From an uncultured Dorea sp. (GTDB lineage: Bacteria > Bacillota > Clostridia > Lachnospirales > Lachnospiraceae), in the NCBI GenBank assembly GCA_910585725.1, contig CAJUFA010000022.1, positions 1-56,722 of the forward strand: a DNA stretch of 56,722 bases. The letters are read 5' to 3'. Under the pieces are notes generated by a model, which searched no databases, was not told the DNA's origin, and worked only from the letters and a program-made list of their open reading frames with translations. Both the position numbers and the translations under genes were made by a program. Numbering within the stretch: the first letter of the stretch is position 1; each line of letters starts with the position of its first letter. Below, piece by piece: positions 1-7,622 of the stretch.

Positions 1-18
1 ATCATCAACACCACCTCG

Positions 19-171
19 CTATAAGATATTCATAAGGGTTTGTACGATATAACAGAGGGGTTGGTCCTTTTTTGAAACGCCAATGCTGATGGCTAAAGTC
101 TTATCTATCGATGTCATTAAACGCCTGTCAAAAGTATCGATGTACCCTTGCAGGCGTTGTTCGATGACATT
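19..171 (-). pseudogene. Possible gene remnant, about 50 codons, unrecognised
   Basis: The minus strand is open for about 50 codons and ends at a TAG at 19-21. The reading has ordinary protein-like composition (for example the stretch MTSIDKTLAISIGVSKKDQ) and begins just after an in-frame TAA at 172-174. An ATG at 117 would give a 32-residue peptide. I saw no convincing ribosome site and do not recognise the family. It could be the tail of a decayed gene or chance. The rest of 1-314 shows no gene I can support. Confidence 0.2.
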
Positions 172-314
172 TTAGTTCATTTAACTGACTATAACTGATA
201 ATACTCTTAAATGATACACAGGACTCAAAAAAACAAACAGGTATGGCGTACCGTCATATGTTACAGTATTTTTTCAGTTTATAACCATCTACAGTTTCAT
301 AATTGGGAATTTAA

Positions 315-848
315 TTACGTGTTATCATTTAATTTAGCATATACATATGTATCTTTCCAAATCGCTTTTCCAGTTTCATCCTTCCAGAAATATACATTTT
401 TCCTGAAATGGGCTTCACGCTGAAAATTTAACGCTTCAAGTAATTTCCATGAGTTCTTATTGCCGGGGTCACATTCTGCATATATTCTATGCACACCATT
501 TGAAAATGCCTGCCGAATTAAAGCTTTGCAGCTCTCAGCAGCATAACCTTTTCCCCAATAATTTCGATTAAATACATATCCTATTTCCAACGCTTCAAAG
601 TCTCGTTTTCCCATATATACATTTCCAATCATTTTGTGAGAACTTTTCAATTCTACAGCAATCATTTCATCTGTACCTATGCGCCATTCAAGATTCTCTT
701 TTACTTCATCAAAAGATAGTGGTTTATATGGTTCGTATTTCACAACTTCTTTATCAGATAAATATTCAAATAAGTCCAACATATCGTCTTTTTTGTATCT
801 TCTTAAAATCAATCTTTCTGATTCTGTTACGATTTTTTTGTTCTCCAT
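315..848 (-). CDS. GNAT family N-acetyltransferase (RimJ/RimL-like)
   Basis: Predicted cytoplasmic acetyltransferase of 177 residues, the usual length for RimJ/RimL-type GNAT proteins, which move acetyl from acetyl-CoA to an amino group. The N-terminal TESERLILRRYKKDD is the typical first strand and helix of this subgroup. The acetyl-CoA pyrophosphate-binding loop is visible as NYWGKGYAAES (about residues 96-106), followed by the CDPGNKNSWKLLEALNF region that packs against the cofactor. The ATG at 848 has a GGAGAG ribosome site. The substrate (a ribosomal protein N-terminus, an antibiotic or a small amine) cannot be told from sequence. It appears to be a single-gene unit, with a roughly 225-bp AT-rich upstream region that would hold its promoter. 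Confidence 0.85.
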   Translation of the reverse strand: MENKKIVTESERLILRRYKKDDMLDLFEYLSDKEVVKYEPYKPLSFDEVKENLEWRIGTDEMIAVELKSSHKMIGNVYMGKRDFEALEIGYVFNRNYWGKGYAAESCKALIRQAFSNGVHRIYAECDPGNKNSWKLLEALNFQREAHFRKNVYFWKDETGKAIWKDTYVYAKLNDNT

Positions 849-1072
849 ATCATTCTCTCCTTATTGCATATATCATTTTAATCTATACAGTGTTTTACAA
901 CTCTGCAAAAAACATTAAATGTGTATCCGATATACTCTTTGTATAGTTCTGTGATAATCATAGAAATGCCCCTTTCCTCCATATAAAAATGTGATTCTTT
1001 TTATGCTTTTAACAAAGATAACTCTTCTACGTAATAGTATAATCTATATTAATACTGATATGGGAACATTTT

Positions 1073-1133
1073 GAATCTATAATAAAAAGATGTGCCGCAT
1101 TTTGTACGCGGCACATCTTTTTATTATAGATTC
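1073..1133. terminator. 26-bp perfect hairpin, probable bidirectional terminator
   Basis: Two arms, 1073-1098 and 1108-1133, are perfect inverted repeats around a 9-base loop. The inner part is a GC-rich stem (GATGTGCCGC) flanked on both sides by A/T runs, so either strand gives a stem followed by U-rich RNA. The right arm contains the last codons and the stop of the minus-strand gene that ends at 1124. Its likely job is to end that transcript before the GNAT gene. Confidence 0.75.
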
Positions 1134-1402
1134 TTTGTTTTTTCCTGCCTTATAATTCTTTGAATACTTTTTTCCACAAGAAAATACTTTTGAGAGAGTT
1201 GTTTTATTGAAATCCCACTAATATATTCCATGTAGATATTTGTATTTCGTATAGACAATTCTCTTTTTGCCAAAATATCAACTTTTCGTCCTTTCTTTTT
1301 AGGTTCCGATTTAGGGATATAGATAATCTGACCATCTACATAGTATTGTATCTGCTTAATTATCTCCATTGGCAATACATCTTTTGCACTAATATAGTTC
1401 AT
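1124..1402 (-). CDS. CD3324 family (Mor-like) small DNA-binding protein
   Basis: A 92-residue protein that resembles the CD3324 family of Clostridia, which is related to the Mor transcription activator fold. The opening MNYISAKDVLPMEIIKQIQ is typical of that family, followed by a short 'YVDGQIIYIPK' hairpin and a lysine-rich linker. The C-terminal segment GISIKQLSQKYFLVEKSI looks like a helix-turn-helix ending in a basic tail. The family is thought to bind DNA; no target is known from this sequence. The ATG at 1402 has an AGAAGG site 9 bases upstream. Copies of ATAGYTCATG lie at and before the start codon and may be its own operator. Confidence 0.75.
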   Translation of the reverse strand: MNYISAKDVLPMEIIKQIQYYVDGQIIYIPKSEPKKKGRKVDILAKRELSIRNTNIYMEYISGISIKQLSQKYFLVEKSIQRIIRQEKTKNL

Positions 1403-1477
1403 GTGCTGCGCCTTCTAAAGAAATTATTCAGGATAAGCATGAACTATTACTTTTTTGATTTTTGCAATAGCTCATGC
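1394..1477. promoter_or_regulatory. Three copies of ATAGYTCATG at and upstream of the CD3324-type gene start
   Basis: ATAGTTCATG lies at 1394-1403 and overlaps the start codon. The inverse copy CATGAACTAT is at 1438-1447 and a near copy ATAGCTCATG at 1467-1476. The last two form an imperfect hairpin (1437-1448 with 1466-1477, 11 of 12 pairs). The layout suits a self-regulating operator or a leader hairpin; this is inference only. Confidence 0.35.
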
Positions 1478-1541
1478 TATGCAGCTTTTGTTCTACTCAT
1501 AAATTAATCCTACCTCTCCTTTGCTAAAAAGTATTATATAT

Positions 1542-1694
1542 CTATAGACATTTAAAATCAACGCTCAATTTATTTTTCAATCTATTAACATCCGGTTTTC
1601 TGATATCCATTCTGTCTGTTTCAATTTCGCCAAAAAGAATATTGCAATATCCGTATACGTCCTCAGAAAAGATATGGCTGCAAACACTCCTCTC
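1542..1694 (-). pseudogene. Possible coding remnant downstream of the LytTR regulator
   Basis: Between the regulator gene and the CD3324-type gene the minus strand has a 50-codon open stretch with protein-like composition, including FSEDVYGYCNILFGEI and DRMDIRKPDVNRL. It follows an in-frame TAG and has no good ATG start, so it looks like the 3' end of a decayed gene. An overlapping frame, 1577-1687 minus, has a GTG start after AGGAGAGGA and would encode a 36-residue peptide with a hydrophobic middle. I cannot decide between remnant, small peptide and chance. I see nothing else in the roughly 310-bp gap 1403-1712 apart from the repeats listed separately. Confidence 0.25.
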
Positions 1695-1712
1695 CTACTT
1701 TAAAAATTTTCT

Positions 1713-2432
1713 TTAAAGTCCTTTCATCATGCGTGTAGACATCAGGCATGTTTCTCCGTTAGAAAAATGGATGATCCGATTTTTAGCGTCTATTTCTTTT
1801 ATTTTCTTTTTGTTTACCAGAAATGACCGATGGCAACGCACAAAATTGTTGTCCAATGTGCTTGTCAAATCTTTCAGGGAACTGGAAAACTCAATTTGTC
1901 GGTCTTTTGCATGGAGAATAACTTTATGGATATTGCCGGAAGTTTCAAAAAATAAAATATCGTCATAGTCTACGCTGATTTTTCGCCCGCCGGCTTCAAT
2001 GGTATAAACTTTATGTGTCTTGTTGGTTTGGAGCGTATATCGTTCCATTGCCTTTAACAGACATTCTCTGAGTTTTACTTTCATTTCGGCAGGATTGTCC
2101 TTTAATACAAAATCCATTGCTTCTACCCGATACTGAAAAGTCATGTAACTTAGTTCAGAATGTGCCGTAATAAATACGATAAAACCACGGGGGTCAAACA
2201 ATCTGATTTGCTGTGCCAGTTTCATTCCGTTCATATCACTGTTTAAATCAATATCAAGGAAATAAATGCCTGTGTTCTGACTGGTTTTGACTTTCTCCAG
2301 CAACGTATAAGGGTCTCCTGTATCTAAAACAAGCTTCATATCTAATTCTTCTATAAGAACGGCATTTTGAATGATCTGCACAACAGATCTCCGCTGTGGT
2401 GCATTGTCTTCGCACACAAAGATGTCCAGCAT
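1713..2432 (-). CDS. LytTR-family response regulator (AgrA-like)
   Basis: A 239-residue cytoplasmic response regulator. The N-terminal receiver domain (about 1-125) has the acidic pair E8-D9, the phospho-acceptor D60 in YFLDID, a Thr in FITAHSE, and the conserved Lys in FVLKDN. The C-terminal LytTR DNA-binding domain (about 140-239) shows the family signatures DILFFETSGNIHKV and FVRCHRSFLVN. The ATG is 4 bases after the stop of the kinase gene, and its AAGGAG ribosome site lies inside the end of that gene, so the two are translationally linked. LytTR proteins bind pairs of short direct repeats about two helical turns apart; such a pair sits in the divergent control region at 3846-3876. Confidence 0.92.
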   Translation of the reverse strand: MLDIFVCEDNAPQRRSVVQIIQNAVLIEELDMKLVLDTGDPYTLLEKVKTSQNTGIYFLDIDLNSDMNGMKLAQQIRLFDPRGFIVFITAHSELSYMTFQYRVEAMDFVLKDNPAEMKVKLRECLLKAMERYTLQTNKTHKVYTIEAGGRKISVDYDDILFFETSGNIHKVILHAKDRQIEFSSSLKDLTSTLDNNFVRCHRSFLVNKKKIKEIDAKNRIIHFSNGETCLMSTRMMKGL

Positions 2433-2438
2433 ATGATG

Positions 2439-3734
2439 TTACTCCTTTCTGTCAGCAAGTTCCATATGCTGTATGAAACAACCGCATTGCATCGTAGTTT
2501 CCAGCAGCACATTGTCATAAGAACTGATGATTTTCTGGGCGCTGCAAAGCCCAATTCCCTGATGTCCGGCTTTTGTACTAAAGCCTTTTTGTCTTAACTT
2601 ATGCAGCGCTAAGCCGTTATCCTGAAAGCGGTTGCTTATGATGATTGACACTCCAGACTCATTCTGAATGATATTTAAACCTATTTGCGGCTGTTCTGTC
2701 TCCAATGCAGCTTCAATCGCATTGTCTAAAAAGATTCCCAGTATTCTTGCAAGGTCTACAGTATCTATCAGAAAACTTTCCACTCTGTCAGGAATATCAA
2801 TGGTGACGTCAATCCCTGATTCATGAGCGTAAATCATTTTTGCAGAGAGCAGGCTTTTGATTTCCAACACACCAATGTTGCTAAATTGGTTCAGTTTGTA
2901 ATCTCCCTGGTTAATCAGATTTTTCGTTGGAAAAATTTTGCTTTCAAAAAATTCTTTTAATCCGTCCATATCACAATCTTCAATATAGCCCGATAAAGAG
3001 AGCAGAATGTTAATGTAGTCATGTTTAAAGGAACGCAGACCGTTATACATAGTTTCTAAATTTCTTGTATAGTCCTGTAAATCCCGCAAAGCTTTCTGCT
3101 TTGCCTCTGTCTGTATCTGTTCCAGATAGGAACGGCGCATAGCCAAAAGCAAAAGGAACATCACAAGCAGATACCCTGAAATATGTAAGGCATTATTATA
3201 TATCATTTTGCCGACAGAACCATCTTGTCCCGCAATCAAATCATCAAACAAATAGATCGTTATAAGGAGCAGCAATGCGGCATCCATCACATACCACGTC
3301 TGCTGAAGGCGTAAAACACCCTTTTTTGACAGTAATACTTTTTTCAACGATCTGCCGCAAAACAACGTAATTAAATAAAACAACAAAATGTGGATCACCC
3401 TGACACCGTAAGAAACATACTGCTGATTGATAAAAGACAAAGGAATCAACATATGCAGAAGAATTGTCAAGAAATTATCTATTACAATAGTAAGCACACA
3501 TCCAATCATACCCATACAAACATTCTGGGCTGCAGTATCCCGATAAGTAACCAGTCCATAAACACAAACTGCCGCCAGAATTCCAAACAGACCATATGGT
3601 ATACAGGATAGAAGCGTTACAGGCATTCCGGCAAGCAGCAGCAACAAATAAAGTTCTATAAACCTTTTTAAGCTCATACGCTGAGGCCATACATTACGAA
3701 TGGCAAGGGAAAGCTGAAAAAAAGACAACAGCAT
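2439..3734 (-). CDS. GHKL sensor histidine kinase (AgrC-like)
   Basis: A 431-residue membrane kinase. Residues about 1-200 form roughly six hydrophobic membrane segments, as in peptide-sensing AgrC-type receptors. Residues 205-235 look like a coiled coil. The phospho-acceptor His is H238 in SFKHDYINI. The ATP-binding domain shows the N box (DNAIEAA, 337-343) and a glycine loop (HQGIGL, 391-396). The family senses a signal at the membrane and phosphorylates the adjacent LytTR regulator. No agrB or agrD is nearby, so the ligand is unknown. The ATG at 3734 has an AAGGAG site. Confidence 0.9.
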   Translation of the reverse strand: MLLSFFQLSLAIRNVWPQRMSLKRFIELYLLLLLAGMPVTLLSCIPYGLFGILAAVCVYGLVTYRDTAAQNVCMGMIGCVLTIVIDNFLTILLHMLIPLSFINQQYVSYGVRVIHILLFYLITLFCGRSLKKVLLSKKGVLRLQQTWYVMDAALLLLITIYLFDDLIAGQDGSVGKMIYNNALHISGYLLVMFLLLLAMRRSYLEQIQTEAKQKALRDLQDYTRNLETMYNGLRSFKHDYINILLSLSGYIEDCDMDGLKEFFESKIFPTKNLINQGDYKLNQFSNIGVLEIKSLLSAKMIYAHESGIDVTIDIPDRVESFLIDTVDLARILGIFLDNAIEAALETEQPQIGLNIIQNESGVSIIISNRFQDNGLALHKLRQKGFSTKAGHQGIGLCSAQKIISSYDNVLLETTMQCGCFIQHMELADRKE

Positions 3735-3767
3735 CTCAATATACTCCTTCTTTCAAGATTTACTTTG

Positions 3768-3796
3768 ATTATACTGTATGTGATTCTTTGTATCAA
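3768..3796 (-). promoter_or_regulatory. Sigma-A type promoter of the kinase-regulator operon
   Basis: On the minus strand TTGATA (3791-3796) and TATAAT (3768-3773) are 17 bases apart, about 34 bases before the kinase start codon. This is close to consensus, so the operon may be expressed constitutively at a basal level. Confidence 0.7.
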
Positions 3797-3845
3797 GCGC
3801 TGCTCTACGAAAACGATGAATAAATGCAGATTTTTGCAGAAAAAG

Positions 3846-3876
3846 GACGCACTTATTCATAAATAGACGCATTTTA
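3846..3876 (+). promoter_or_regulatory. Candidate LytTR operator: GACGCA direct repeat, 20-bp period
   Basis: GACGCACTT starts at 3846 and GACGCATTT at 3866, a direct repeat with a 20-bp period, close to the two-turn spacing typical of LytTR dimers. It lies between the two divergent promoters, about 34 bases before the weak -10 of the 63-residue gene. It most likely serves that gene, which would then be the target of the neighbouring regulator. Inference from spacing and position. Confidence 0.5.
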
Positions 3877-3884
3877 TGATGGTT

Positions 3885-3915
3885 TTGAGCGAACCGATAC
3901 TTTTTCTGATACACT
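3885..3915 (+). promoter_or_regulatory. Weak promoter of the 63-residue membrane protein gene
   Basis: TACACT at 3910-3915 is a fair -10 box, but the best -35 (TTGAGC near 3885) is 19 bases away. A poor -35 just downstream of a regulator site is what is expected of an activator-dependent promoter. Confidence 0.4.
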
Positions 3916-3958
3916 ATTTTATATGAAAAAATTTTATTTTGGAAAGGAAATATGAAAT

Positions 3959-4150
3959 ATGAAGCGCATTTTAAAAGGAATTGCCGTAATGACAGGAGTA
4001 ATAATTGTTAATATGATAATCAATATTATCTGTAATATGAATGGAATTGACTTGAATCCGACTTTAATGGGTACAACATCAGCAGTCTGCGCCATGTTTA
4101 TTTATGACAGATTAATTAAAAATGATAAAAATGACAGATACATAAAATAA
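3959..4150 (+). CDS. Small membrane protein, 63 residues, function unknown
   Basis: A short protein with two predicted membrane segments: about residues 7-27 (IAVMTGVIIVNMIINIICN) and about 35-53 (PTLMGTTSAVCAMFIYDRL). It ends in a charged tail (KNDKNDRYIK) and contains two cysteines, C26 and C44. I recognise no family. An AAAGGA site precedes the ATG; another ATG eight bases upstream opens only a short unrelated frame. The gene has its own terminator and faces away from the two-component operon, with a putative LytTR site between them. It is therefore a good candidate for the output or signal component of that system. It lacks the leader and cleavage pattern of AgrD-type pheromones. Confidence 0.65.
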   Translation: MKRILKGIAVMTGVIIVNMIINIICNMNGIDLNPTLMGTTSAVCAMFIYDRLIKNDKNDRYIK

Positions 4151-4173
4151 TAGAATAATCTTTGCTGTTGATT

Positions 4174-4230
4174 GTAAAACCTTATATATCTCTAAATAGC
4201 GTGAACGCATAAAGATATATAAGGTTTTAC
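4174..4230 (+). terminator. 18-bp perfect stem terminator after the 63-residue gene
   Basis: The arms 4174-4191 and 4213-4230 are perfect inverted repeats (GTAAAACCTTATATATCT and complement) with a 21-base loop. The downstream plus-strand sequence is T-rich. It ends the small gene and lies just past the end of the convergent phosphorylase gene. Confidence 0.7.
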
Positions 4231-4256
4231 ATTTGCTTTTATTTTATTATCGCAGC

Positions 4257-6428
4257 TTATATCTCATACCATTTAATCTCATTTGCCGCAAGAGCAAGCC
4301 TGAAGCTTTCTCCGTCCCCTTTGTACACTATCGTTTCCTGCGGCTCATAAGTGTTGTTTACTACGCAGTACTTGCCGTTCTTCACATAGGCGTGGACATC
4401 TACATTCCAGTTGCTTGAGAACCACCGGTGCAGCTCCGCCTCGCTATGGCTGCTCCACAGAATAGAGCGGTACAGTATCCGGCTGTTAGCAAAGCTGTAG
4501 GGAAGACCGGAAATATAGACACAGCGGCCCTCGCCATATTCATTCACAGCCATCTGCACCTCTTTTTCCTTCTGTACCAGGATCCGGGTTCCCTCCAGCG
4601 CATACATATTCTTCTTCCCCTCGCCGAAGTCCACCTCTCCCTGACAGTCCTCCAGGATAAAATGATCCCGATGCTCTTCCCAGTTGTACTTGTCGTACCC
4701 CAGAGTGAAGCCCGTCTCCTTTTCTATCCCCAGAGCCGAAGCCAACTGCAGATACCGGCCCTGATAAGCATGTCCCGAAGGCTCTCCTACGCCGATCAAT
4801 CCGCCGCCCCGGAAGATAAATCCCCGGATGGCTGAGGATACCTGCGCATCCTCCCAAACCGCGCCTCCCGTATGGGCCGTATCTCCATCACCTACATTAA
4901 TCAGCACGTCGATCCCTTCCAGAATCCGGGGATCCTCCCGAATCTGATCAAAAGACAGGAACATCACATCAAAGGGCGCTCCTGACAAAGCCTCAATAAC
5001 TCCGGCATAGCTGTAATTCTGCTTCTGGTACAAAGCGTGATGCACCATGTGACAGCCCCAGGAGCGCATAGCTCCCCAACAGTTCAGCACAGCCACCCGC
5101 TTCTGGCAGAACGCCTCCGTTCCCCGGATATTGTCATAAAGCTCCCTGAATTCCCGACACACACTCTCCACATAATCTACAAACTCCGGGAACCGGCAGG
5201 CAAGCTTCAGATATCCTCCATAGCCGATACGGTCAATAGGCTTCCTCAAAATAGCGCGGCGGGCCGTCACCCAGTTCTCCCTGGCTTCCTTAACCGGATC
5301 TCCCCCCTCATGAAATGTATCCGGGAAGAAATAAGGCAGGAACCTTCCTTCCGTGTAGCGCACTCCCGGAATATCCGCAATCAGCCGCAGAGTAGACCCG
5401 TTTCCCACAGAGCCTACTACCGCATCCAGTCCGATGGATGCGAACTCCTCCATAAAAGGCTCAGTACCAATCCAGTGATCCCCCAGGAACATCATGGCTT
5501 CTTTCCCAAGCGTATGGGTCAGTTCTACCATCTCTTTTGCAAGAGCCGCCACCTCCCGGCGCTGGAACGCCATAAAATCCTTATACTCCCGGCTGGGCGC
5601 CCTGTACTGGTTATTATAGTAACCCTGATCGATGATAAACTCCGGCCGGAACCGGTATCCTGCCTCCCGTTCAAACTGCTCCAGTATATAAGGAGACACG
5701 GAAGCCGAATAACCGTACCAGTCCACATATTTCTCCCGCTTCAGCTCGTCAAAGATAAGCGTAAACTGATGGAAAAAGGTCGTATAACGGATCACATCTA
5801 CATAAGGGTGCTCCTCCACGAACCGGCGCAGCCTCTCCATCGTATATGCCCTTGTCTTTGGCTGGCGCACATCAAAGGTAATCTGATGCTCAAAATCCTT
5901 CCAATCATTCACAACCGCATTATACATATGTACCGGATCCCAGATCAGATACGCCAGGAAACTAACCGTATACTCATGCCATGCTTCGGGAGCCGACAGA
6001 ACAACACAGCCCTCCTCCGGGACATACTCCCATAAATCAGTATCCACCGGACGGCCTGTGGTTCGATCCATGACCTCCCACCAGCGTTTGATATCATCTC
6101 TTGCGTTAACCTCCAGCAGCTCCCGGCTGATACCGTCCATCAGAGGAATCCGAAGCGACTCCTCTCCCGCCGTATAAAAGCCGGTCATGATATAACACTG
6201 CTGCACCTCGTCCGGGTTCGCTTTAGCCCAGTCATTGTCCTTTCTGGTCGTATAATAAGTGGAATATACCTTTGCCTCCACATCTTTCAGAGCCTCCGGA
6301 TAATCTGTACCGTCACAATCACGGATGGCGTCCGCTCCCCAGCGCTTCAATAATTCCAGTGTCTCCGGTACCACATCCACATCGGTGGGGATCGTAACTC
6401 GTCCTCTCTTCTCAATCTGCTCACTCAT
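4257..6428 (-). CDS. gnpA: GH112 galacto-N-biose/lacto-N-biose phosphorylase
   Basis: A 723-residue cytoplasmic phosphorylase, the full length of the family. Members split beta-1,3-galactosyl-N-acetylhexosamine with phosphate to galactose 1-phosphate and GalNAc or GlcNAc. The partial-barrel catalytic domain covers about residues 1-450. The family segment FLGDHWIGTEPF (about 315-325) holds D317, probably equal to the general acid (D313) of the Bifidobacterium enzyme. The C-terminal part includes a glutamine-amidotransferase-like domain (DVLINVGDGDTAHTGG) and a final beta domain. It is the last gene of an ABC transporter operon, which fits uptake and breakdown of mucin-core or milk-oligosaccharide disaccharides. 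Some GH112 enzymes act on galactosyl-rhamnose instead, so substrate is by analogy. No galT, galE or N-acetylhexosamine kinase is in the window. Confidence 0.9.
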   Translation of the reverse strand: MSEQIEKRGRVTIPTDVDVVPETLELLKRWGADAIRDCDGTDYPEALKDVEAKVYSTYYTTRKDNDWAKANPDEVQQCYIMTGFYTAGEESLRIPLMDGISRELLEVNARDDIKRWWEVMDRTTGRPVDTDLWEYVPEEGCVVLSAPEAWHEYTVSFLAYLIWDPVHMYNAVVNDWKDFEHQITFDVRQPKTRAYTMERLRRFVEEHPYVDVIRYTTFFHQFTLIFDELKREKYVDWYGYSASVSPYILEQFEREAGYRFRPEFIIDQGYYNNQYRAPSREYKDFMAFQRREVAALAKEMVELTHTLGKEAMMFLGDHWIGTEPFMEEFASIGLDAVVGSVGNGSTLRLIADIPGVRYTEGRFLPYFFPDTFHEGGDPVKEARENWVTARRAILRKPIDRIGYGGYLKLACRFPEFVDYVESVCREFRELYDNIRGTEAFCQKRVAVLNCWGAMRSWGCHMVHHALYQKQNYSYAGVIEALSGAPFDVMFLSFDQIREDPRILEGIDVLINVGDGDTAHTGGAVWEDAQVSSAIRGFIFRGGGLIGVGEPSGHAYQGRYLQLASALGIEKETGFTLGYDKYNWEEHRDHFILEDCQGEVDFGEGKKNMYALEGTRILVQKEKEVQMAVNEYGEGRCVYISGLPYSFANSRILYRSILWSSHSEAELHRWFSSNWNVDVHAYVKNGKYCVVNNTYEPQETIVYKGDGESFRLALAANEIKWYEI

Positions 6429-6515
6429 CTGCTATACCTCGGTAATCCTCTCTTTTATAGTATTAAAACATACCCGCCTCACTGTGGCCGCTCTAGAGCG
6501 TGTTTGAAAATTGCT

Positions 6516-6713
6516 CTAATGTTTCGGATCTTCAAACGGCTTATTGTAAATCATAAGCGCCGACAGAAGAAGCACCAGCCCCAGGATCATAACTCCCAGG
6601 CCGGTGATCTTTCCCGTCAGCTTCCAGCCTCCAATCACCATTGCCAGCCCTGCCGCAAAGAATACGATCATAATAATAATTCTTAACTTCCCATGTTCTC
6701 TCCAAAATCTCAT
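6516..6713 (-). CDS. Small two-helix membrane protein in the phosphorylase operon
   Basis: A 65-residue protein with a basic start (MRFWREHGKLR), two hydrophobic stretches (about 12-29 and 35-55) and a charged tail. It resembles small conserved membrane proteins of Lachnospiraceae (possibly the DUF6903 group; not certain). It lies 9 bases after the upstream permease gene with its own GGTGAGAG ribosome site, and 87 bases before the phosphorylase gene. Position suggests a part in, or an accessory to, the transporter, but no function is known to me. Confidence 0.65.
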   Translation of the reverse strand: MRFWREHGKLRIIIMIVFFAAGLAMVIGGWKLTGKITGLGVMILGLVLLLSALMIYNKPFEDPKH

Positions 6714-6722
6714 ACTCTCACC

Positions 6723-7610
6723 TTACCCTTTCAGTCCGCCCAGAGTCATGCCCTGCGTCAGCTTTTTCTGTACACATATGTAAAGAATCAGGGTGGGCAG
6801 CATAACAAGCACAAGACCTGCATATAGCTGGCCGTACTGAGCCGCCGACTGCTGCGCCTGAGTCAACTGCATCAGCCCCACCGGCAAAGTCTTTCCGCCC
6901 TTCGGATCCGACAAAAGCGTCATGGCAATGATATATTCATTCCAGAAAGACAGGAAATTGAACAAGATCACTGTAATGATCGACGGCTGAGCCATAGGAA
7001 AGATAATCTCTATCATAGTCTTTCCGTAGCCGGCTCCGTCAATATAGGCCGCCTCTTCATAATCGTGCGCCAGAGTAGAAAAATACCCTGACAGAAGATA
7101 AACAGTAAAGGGCAGCGCCGTAGACGCATAGACCAAAGCCAGCACAAAAATATTATTGAGCAGAAAACCGTTCCCCACTATCTCCTGCAAAAATTTGTCT
7201 CCGTCCACCAGCATGAGGAAGATAGGCACTACAATATAGTTTACATTGATAAAAAGGCCGCCCATAAACAGCACATTTAAAAATTTCCGTCCCCTGAATT
7301 CAAAGCGAGACAGCACGTAGGCCGCCGGAAGAGCCACTACAAGCAGAATCAGCAAGGCCAACGCAGTGACCAGCACAGAATTCAGCATGTATTCGCCCAT
7401 CCTGGCCTTTCCCCAGGCATCGGCAAAATTCTGGATATAGAATCCGGCGGGCTTTGCCCACGGATTTCCGTAAAACTCACTGTTCTCCTTAATGGACGCC
7501 ATAAACACCCATGCCACCGGCACAATGATGGAGATCGCAAGGGTAAGCAGCGCCACATAGATAAATACTTTATACAGCCGCTCGGCTGATGATTTTTTCG
7601 TTCGTTCCAT
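6723..7610 (-). CDS. Carbohydrate ABC transporter permease (MalG type)
   Basis: A 295-residue inner-membrane permease of the CUT1 sugar family, with about six hydrophobic segments. The cytoplasmic EAA loop that docks on the ATPase is clear: EEAAYIDGAGYGKTMIEI (about 185-202), then FPMAQP. It pairs with the permease encoded just upstream (12-base gap). The ATG at 7610 has an AGGAGGG site. The operon has no ATPase gene; CUT1 systems of Firmicutes commonly share an MsmK-like ATPase encoded elsewhere. Likely substrate: galacto-N-biose or lacto-N-biose, from the phosphorylase in the same operon. Confidence 0.9.
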   Translation of the reverse strand: MERTKKSSAERLYKVFIYVALLTLAISIIVPVAWVFMASIKENSEFYGNPWAKPAGFYIQNFADAWGKARMGEYMLNSVLVTALALLILLVVALPAAYVLSRFEFRGRKFLNVLFMGGLFINVNYIVVPIFLMLVDGDKFLQEIVGNGFLLNNIFVLALVYASTALPFTVYLLSGYFSTLAHDYEEAAYIDGAGYGKTMIEIIFPMAQPSIITVILFNFLSFWNEYIIAMTLLSDPKGGKTLPVGLMQLTQAQQSAAQYGQLYAGLVLVMLPTLILYICVQKKLTQGMTLGGLKG

Positions 7611-7622
7611 TGACTGCCCTCC

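Noticed and set aside
5037..6035. A 332-codon open frame on the plus strand opposite the phosphorylase gene
   Set aside because: It is antisense to a conserved GH112 enzyme and shows no protein family features.
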